DNA from: Geobacteraceae bacterium
Lineage (GTDB): Bacteria; Desulfobacterota; Desulfuromonadia; Geobacterales; Pseudopelobacteraceae
Length of the DNA stretch: 39,450 nucleotides
Direction: 5' to 3'
Assembly: GCA_027404165.1 (NCBI GenBank)
Contig: DAHZCG010000005.1
Location: 1-39,450, forward strand
Below the pieces are notes generated by a model. The model saw only the letters and a program-made list of their open reading frames with translations, did no database searches and was not told where the DNA came from. Shown here one piece after another: positions 36,009 to 39,450 of the stretch. Both the position numbers and the translations under genes were made by a program. The stretch's first letter is position 1, and each line of letters opens with the position of its first letter.

Positions 36009-38411
36009 ATGAAAGTAACCTATAACTGGCTCAAAGAATTTGTTGACTTTGATCTTTCTCCCGAAGCACTGGCCGATGTTCTCACCATGCTGGGTCTTGA
36101 AGTTGAGGGCATGGAGAAGCAGGGCTGCGGCATGGATGATGTTGTCGTTGCCCTGGTTGAGGAAAAACGGCAGCACCCTAATGCCGACAAGCTCTCGCTC
36201 TGCAGGGTCAACAACGGTACAGAAATCCTCGACGTTGTTTGCGGGGCTCAGAATTTCAAGCAGGGCGATATCGTTGCCCTGGCGCAAATTGGAGCAATCC
36301 TGCCGGGGGATTTCAAAATCAAGCGTTCCAAGATTCGCGGTGAGGAATCCTGCGGCATGCTCTGTTCCGAGAAGGAACTGGGATTGGCTGACGAAAGCGT
36401 CGGAATCATGATTCTTCCCGAAGGACCGGCACTGGGGACTCCGGTGTTCGAGGCCTTGAGTCTCAAGGATACCCTGCTGGAGATCGGGCTGACCCCAAAT
36501 CGGGCCGACTGTCTGAGTGTCGCTGGTATAGCTCGCGAGATTGCTGCCAAACTTGGAACGACTGTGCGCTATCCGGATATGGCGATTTGCGAGGGACCGG
36601 ATGCAGCAGACGCCACCATTGGTGTAACGATCGAAGATGGCGATCTTTGTCCCCGCTATGCTGCTCGCTATATCTCGGGGTGCCGGATCGCACCTTCTCC
36701 CGAATGGCTTGTCAAACGGCTCAATGCTGTCGGCATGCGTTCTATCAGCAACGTTGTCGATGTTACCAACCTTGTGATGATGGAGCTTGGCCATCCGCTG
36801 CATGCCTTCGATTGCGACCGCTTGGAGGGACACAGGATTGTTGTCCGCAGGGCAGGGGAGGGTGAGGCGTTCACTACACTTGATAATCAGCAGCGCATAC
36901 TTACTGCCGATGATCTGGTCATTTGTGATGCCTCTCGCCCTGTGGCACTGGCGGGAGTGATGGGGGGGCTCAATTCAGAAATATCCGCTACTACCGCCAA
37001 TATCCTTCTGGAAAGCGCCTGGTTCAAACCTGCTGCTGTCAGGCGAACCAGCAAGCGTCTTGGTCTGCACACAGAGTCGTCACATCGTTTTGAGCGTGGT
37101 GCCGACATCGGCATGGTTGCGCGCGCACTTGACCGCGCGGCCTCGCTGATTGCTCAATTATCGGGGGGAACGGTTGCACGGGGAGCCGTCGATGTATATC
37201 CCGTCGAGATGACTCCTCCTGCAATTACACTGCGTCCCGAACGTGTCAGCGCCATGTTGGGCATAGAGCTGCCAAAACAGGAGGTATCTGACATCCTTGT
37301 TCGTCTTGAATGTAGTGTCCGTGAAATTGCCGCAGAAGCATTAGAGGTCATTCCACCCAGCTACCGTATCGATATTGAGCGTGAGATCGATCTGGTAGAA
37401 GAGGTCGCGCGAATGAAAGGCTTTGATGCGATCCCAGCTACCATGCCGATTGCCCGCGTCGTATCGGATCGTCCCACACAGCATCAGCGCGTGGAGCGCT
37501 CTGTTCGGGACATACTTGTCGCTCATGGTATGAACGAAATTATAAACTTCAGTTTCATCTCTCCGGATGCGGCCGACAAGTTGTTGCTGGCTGAAGACGA
37601 TCTCCGCAGAACAGCTATTAAACTTGCCAATCCACTCGTAGCTGAACAATCGATCATGCGCACCACTCTCCTGCCAGGCGTGCTTGAGGTTATTGCCCGC
37701 AATACCAGTTTCCGCACCATGGACCTCAAGGTGTTCGAAATTCGTCGAAGGTATCTGCCGACTACTGAAGAGATGCCGCATGAGCCGCTTTGTATTGCCG
37801 GAGCGCTTACCGGCTCACGCGTCGATACCGGTTGGAGTTCTGTTCGTGATTCAGTCGATTTTTATGATGTTAAAGGAATTATTGAAAATCTGCTTGAATC
37901 CCTCCATATTCGAGGTGTCAAGTGGATTGCTGATACCCCTGAAATGTATTACCATCCGGGAAAATCATGCAGCATTATGGTGGGAAAGGACCGAATCGGA
38001 ACTTTTGGTGAAATTCATCCCACTGTACAGGAAAACTTTGAAATAGAGAAACCGGTCTATGCTTTTGAGCTTGATTTCGTAAAATTAGTAGCTTTATCAA
38101 ACCAAAAACGCAGCATAACAGCACCATCACGTTTTCCCGACAGCACCCGGGATATTGCCTTGCTTGCCCCGGATGAGCTGCCTGCTGATAAGCTTCTTGA
38201 GTGCATTAATGCTGTTAAAGCACAGGAGATTGAGCAGATTGAAATCTTCGATGTGTACCATGGGGCCGGCATTCAGGAAGGGCACAAGAGCATTGCCATT
38301 CGTATCCGCTACCGTTCCTACGAGCGCACACTTACCGATGATGAGATCGGTCGTATCCATGCCAAGGTAACTGCGACCTTGTTGAATAAACTAAATGTAT
38401 CAATAAGATAA
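36009..38411 (+). CDS. pheT: Phenylalanyl-tRNA synthetase beta subunit
   Basis: An 800-residue subunit. Domains: B1 plus the inserted tRNA-binding (EMAP-like) domain (about 40-150; HPNADKLSLCRVNNG), the B3/B4 editing domain (210-380; MRSISNVVDVTNLVMMELGH), the B5 domain (about 400-470), a catalytic-like core (480-690), and the FDX-ACB anticodon-binding domain at the end (PSRFPDSTRDIALLAPDELP). Editing hydrolyses mischarged Tyr-tRNA-Phe. The length is standard. ihfA follows after 83 bases, as in E. coli. Confidence 0.97.
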   Translation: MKVTYNWLKEFVDFDLSPEALADVLTMLGLEVEGMEKQGCGMDDVVVALVEEKRQHPNADKLSLCRVNNGTEILDVVCGAQNFKQGDIVALAQIGAILPGDFKIKRSKIRGEESCGMLCSEKELGLADESVGIMILPEGPALGTPVFEALSLKDTLLEIGLTPNRADCLSVAGIAREIAAKLGTTVRYPDMAICEGPDAADATIGVTIEDGDLCPRYAARYISGCRIAPSPEWLVKRLNAVGMRSISNVVDVTNLVMMELGHPLHAFDCDRLEGHRIVVRRAGEGEAFTTLDNQQRILTADDLVICDASRPVALAGVMGGLNSEISATTANILLESAWFKPAAVRRTSKRLGLHTESSHRFERGADIGMVARALDRAASLIAQLSGGTVARGAVDVYPVEMTPPAITLRPERVSAMLGIELPKQEVSDILVRLECSVREIAAEALEVIPPSYRIDIEREIDLVEEVARMKGFDAIPATMPIARVVSDRPTQHQRVERSVRDILVAHGMNEIINFSFISPDAADKLLLAEDDLRRTAIKLANPLVAEQSIMRTTLLPGVLEVIARNTSFRTMDLKVFEIRRRYLPTTEEMPHEPLCIAGALTGSRVDTGWSSVRDSVDFYDVKGIIENLLESLHIRGVKWIADTPEMYYHPGKSCSIMVGKDRIGTFGEIHPTVQENFEIEKPVYAFELDFVKLVALSNQKRSITAPSRFPDSTRDIALLAPDELPADKLLECINAVKAQEIEQIEIFDVYHGAGIQEGHKSIAIRIRYRSYERTLTDDEIGRIHAKVTATLLNKLNVSIR

Positions 38412-38494
38412 AAACCTGTTGCGAAATGGTATTCCCTGTGTTATAAAAATTTCCCTTCGTTTTCAATAAGTAAATCGTACACATAGAGGTTGTT

Positions 38495-38788
38495 ATGACC
38501 AAAGCTGACATCGTTGAGCGTATTCACCAGAAGATTGGCTTTTCCAAGAAAGAATCCTCCGAAATGGTTGAGTCGGTATTTAGTATTCTTAAGAATACGC
38601 TTGAGTCTGGCGAGAAGATCAAGATTGCAGGCTTCGGCAATTTTGTCGTCAAACAGAAGGCTGACCGGCGCGGACGTAACCCCCAGACCGGAGATACCAT
38701 TACCATTGTTGCTCGCCGGATCCTCACCTTCAAGCCGAGCCAGGTTCTGAAAAACGCAATCAATACGCCGTCGAAAGAGGCCAGATAG
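38495..38788 (+). CDS. ihfA: Integration host factor alpha subunit
   Basis: A 97-residue HU/IHF-family DNA-bending protein: MTKADIVERIHQKIGFSKKE, then GEKIKIAGFGNFVVKQKADR, RRGRNPQTGDTITI with the DNA-inserting Pro, and FKPSQVLKNAIN. Position after pheT supports the alpha subunit. IHF bends DNA between enhancer and promoter at sigma-54 genes, so it may serve the glnN and glnB promoters in this window. GAGG lies seven bases before the ATG. Confidence 0.93.
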   Translation: MTKADIVERIHQKIGFSKKESSEMVESVFSILKNTLESGEKIKIAGFGNFVVKQKADRRGRNPQTGDTITIVARRILTFKPSQVLKNAINTPSKEAR

Positions 38789-38799
38789 CGGACCGACTC

Positions 38800-39153
38800 A
38801 TGGGCACAACTTTTCCCGACAAATTGTATTACAAGATCGGCGAAGTAGCCCAAATGGCAGGAGTTAAAACCTCGGTTCTCCGATTCTGGGAGTCAGAATT
38901 CGATTTCCTGTCTCCGGAGAAGAGTACGTCAGGGCAGCGGTTGTATTCGAAACATGAAGTTGATCTGATACTGCAGGTACGTACCTTACTATATGATGAA
39001 AAATTCACGATTGAAGGTGTAAAAAAAAGAATTTCACCAAAAGGCAAGCTTATCAACCCCAATGATATTTCTCCAGTATCTGGTGTTGGTGATCATTCCG
39101 TTTTGTTGAAAGAAATCAGAGAAGCCTTGCAGATCTTGCGGAGGAAGTTGTAA
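38800..39153 (+). CDS. MerR-family transcriptional regulator
   Basis: A 117-residue protein with an N-terminal MerR winged helix ([25 protein letters not shown], then [20 protein letters not shown]). The short C-terminal part (about 80-117) has a helical end ([16 protein letters not shown]) suitable for dimerisation, and no effector domain or metal-binding Cys. A small MerR-like gene downstream of ihfA is usual in deltaproteobacteria. It starts 11 bases after ihfA, so it is probably cotranscribed. The ribosome-binding site is weak. Target genes unknown. Confidence 0.9.
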   Translation: MGTTFPDKLYYKIGEVAQMAGVKTSVLRFWESEFDFLSPEKSTSGQRLYSKHEVDLILQVRTLLYDEKFTIEGVKKRISPKGKLINPNDISPVSGVGDHSVLLKEIREALQILRRKL

Positions 39154-39169
39154 CAAAAGAAAAGCACCA

Positions 39170-39246
39170 CGGGGCGTAGCGCAGCCTGGTAGCGCACTAG
39201 ACTGGGGGTCTAGTGGTCGCAAGTTCAAATCTTGTCGCCCCGACCA
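39170..39246 (+). tRNA. tRNA-Pro (anticodon GGG)
   Basis: A full cloverleaf: acceptor CGGGGCG/CGCCCCG, D-arm GCGC..GCGC type, anticodon stem CTAGA/TCTAG with loop CTGGGGG (anticodon GGG), T-stem GCAAG/CTTGT with loop TTCAAAT, and encoded ACCA. It starts 16 bases after the MerR stop and is followed by a strong terminator. Confidence 0.97.
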
Positions 39247-39251
39247 TATAG

Positions 39252-39292
39252 AACAGCCACCTATGTTAGATCGTAGGTGGCTGTTTTTTTTT
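39252..39292 (+). terminator. Terminator after tRNA-Pro
   Basis: AACAGCCACCTA - TGTTAGATCG - TAGGTGGCTGTT is a perfect 12-bp stem followed by a run of T. It closes the tRNA transcript and probably the ihfA-merR unit. Confidence 0.93.
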
Positions 39293-39338
39293 CGAGATGA
39301 ACAATTTGAATAATCCTAAAACCGGCAGTTGACTTCCG

Positions 39339-39449
39339 TTATCCTGTTGCCGGCAGTAATTTGAGACCATCTGCCGGGTTCAAGACGGGTAACATTTTTC
39401 TGTAAGCTCTCTTGGCGATCAGTGCGATTCTCTCTGCAATCCCCAACTG
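39339..39449 (-). CDS. Possible C-terminal end of a minus-strand gene, cut by the window
   Basis: Reading leftward from the window end, a frame of 36 codons runs to TAA at 39341-39339 (begins QLGIAERIALIAKRAYRK, ends LKLLPATG). It has a plausible amphipathic helix and is open to the edge. No family is recognised, and the length is too short to exclude chance. Confidence 0.3.
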   Translation of the reverse strand, partial: QLGIAERIALIAKRAYRKMLPVLNPADGLKLLPATG

Positions 39450-39450
39450 C

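Overview
The window looks like chromosomal DNA of a Geobacter-type deltaproteobacterium (Desulfuromonadales/Geobacterales). This is inferred from gene content: citramalate synthase for isoleucine, a type III plus a type I glutamine synthetase around a PII gene, sigma-54 promoters, a PilZ protein, a hybrid kinase with a FIST partner, and many Geobacter-like hypothetical proteins. Most of it is core genome. No phage, transposase, CRISPR array or rRNA operon is visible.

Layout. 1-2150: remains of a large transglutaminase-like/CARDB surface protein gene, apparently broken by an internal deletion with a frame change. 2220-5038: a class II aldolase-like gene overlapping a secreted M23 peptidase gene (minus), divergent from a PilZ protein (plus). 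5061-9498: a nitrogen-assimilation block of glnN (GS III), glnB (PII) and glnA (GS I). It has consensus-like sigma-54 promoters before glnN and glnB and a hairpin plus U-tract in the glnN leader. 9552-13739: ispG, proS and a phenylacetate-CoA ligase-like gene. 13789-25840 (all minus): glycogen phosphorylase, mtaB, a MATE transporter, a 1191-residue DUF748/AsmA-like protein, and a hybrid histidine kinase directly behind a stand-alone FIST sensor gene. 26114-28601: cimA, an SLBB-HhH (ComEA-like) membrane-anchored protein, and a 51-residue zinc-ribbon protein. 28664-31537: rph-rdgB-rlmD operon. 31582-39246: tRNA-Val(GAC), then the conserved thrS-infC-rpmI-rplT-pheS-pheT-ihfA-merR translation cluster, closed by tRNA-Pro(GGG) and a strong terminator.

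How the genes work together. PII would sense 2-oxoglutarate/glutamine state and the two glutamine synthetases fix ammonium, under shared sigma-54 control. The FIST protein is probably the ligand sensor for the adjacent kinase-receiver protein. The thrS-pheT-ihfA block supplies two aminoacyl-tRNA synthetases, IF3, L35, L20 and IHF-alpha. Its control points appear to be an AUA start for infC and terminator hairpins abutting thrS and pheS with no room for a promoter behind them.

I see no clear-cut new multi-gene system. The best candidates for undescribed biology are the FIST/kinase pair, the RNA-level switches (glnN leader, thrS and pheS hairpins, hairpins inside the SLBB-HhH gene), the AUA-started infC, and the small zinc-ribbon gene.
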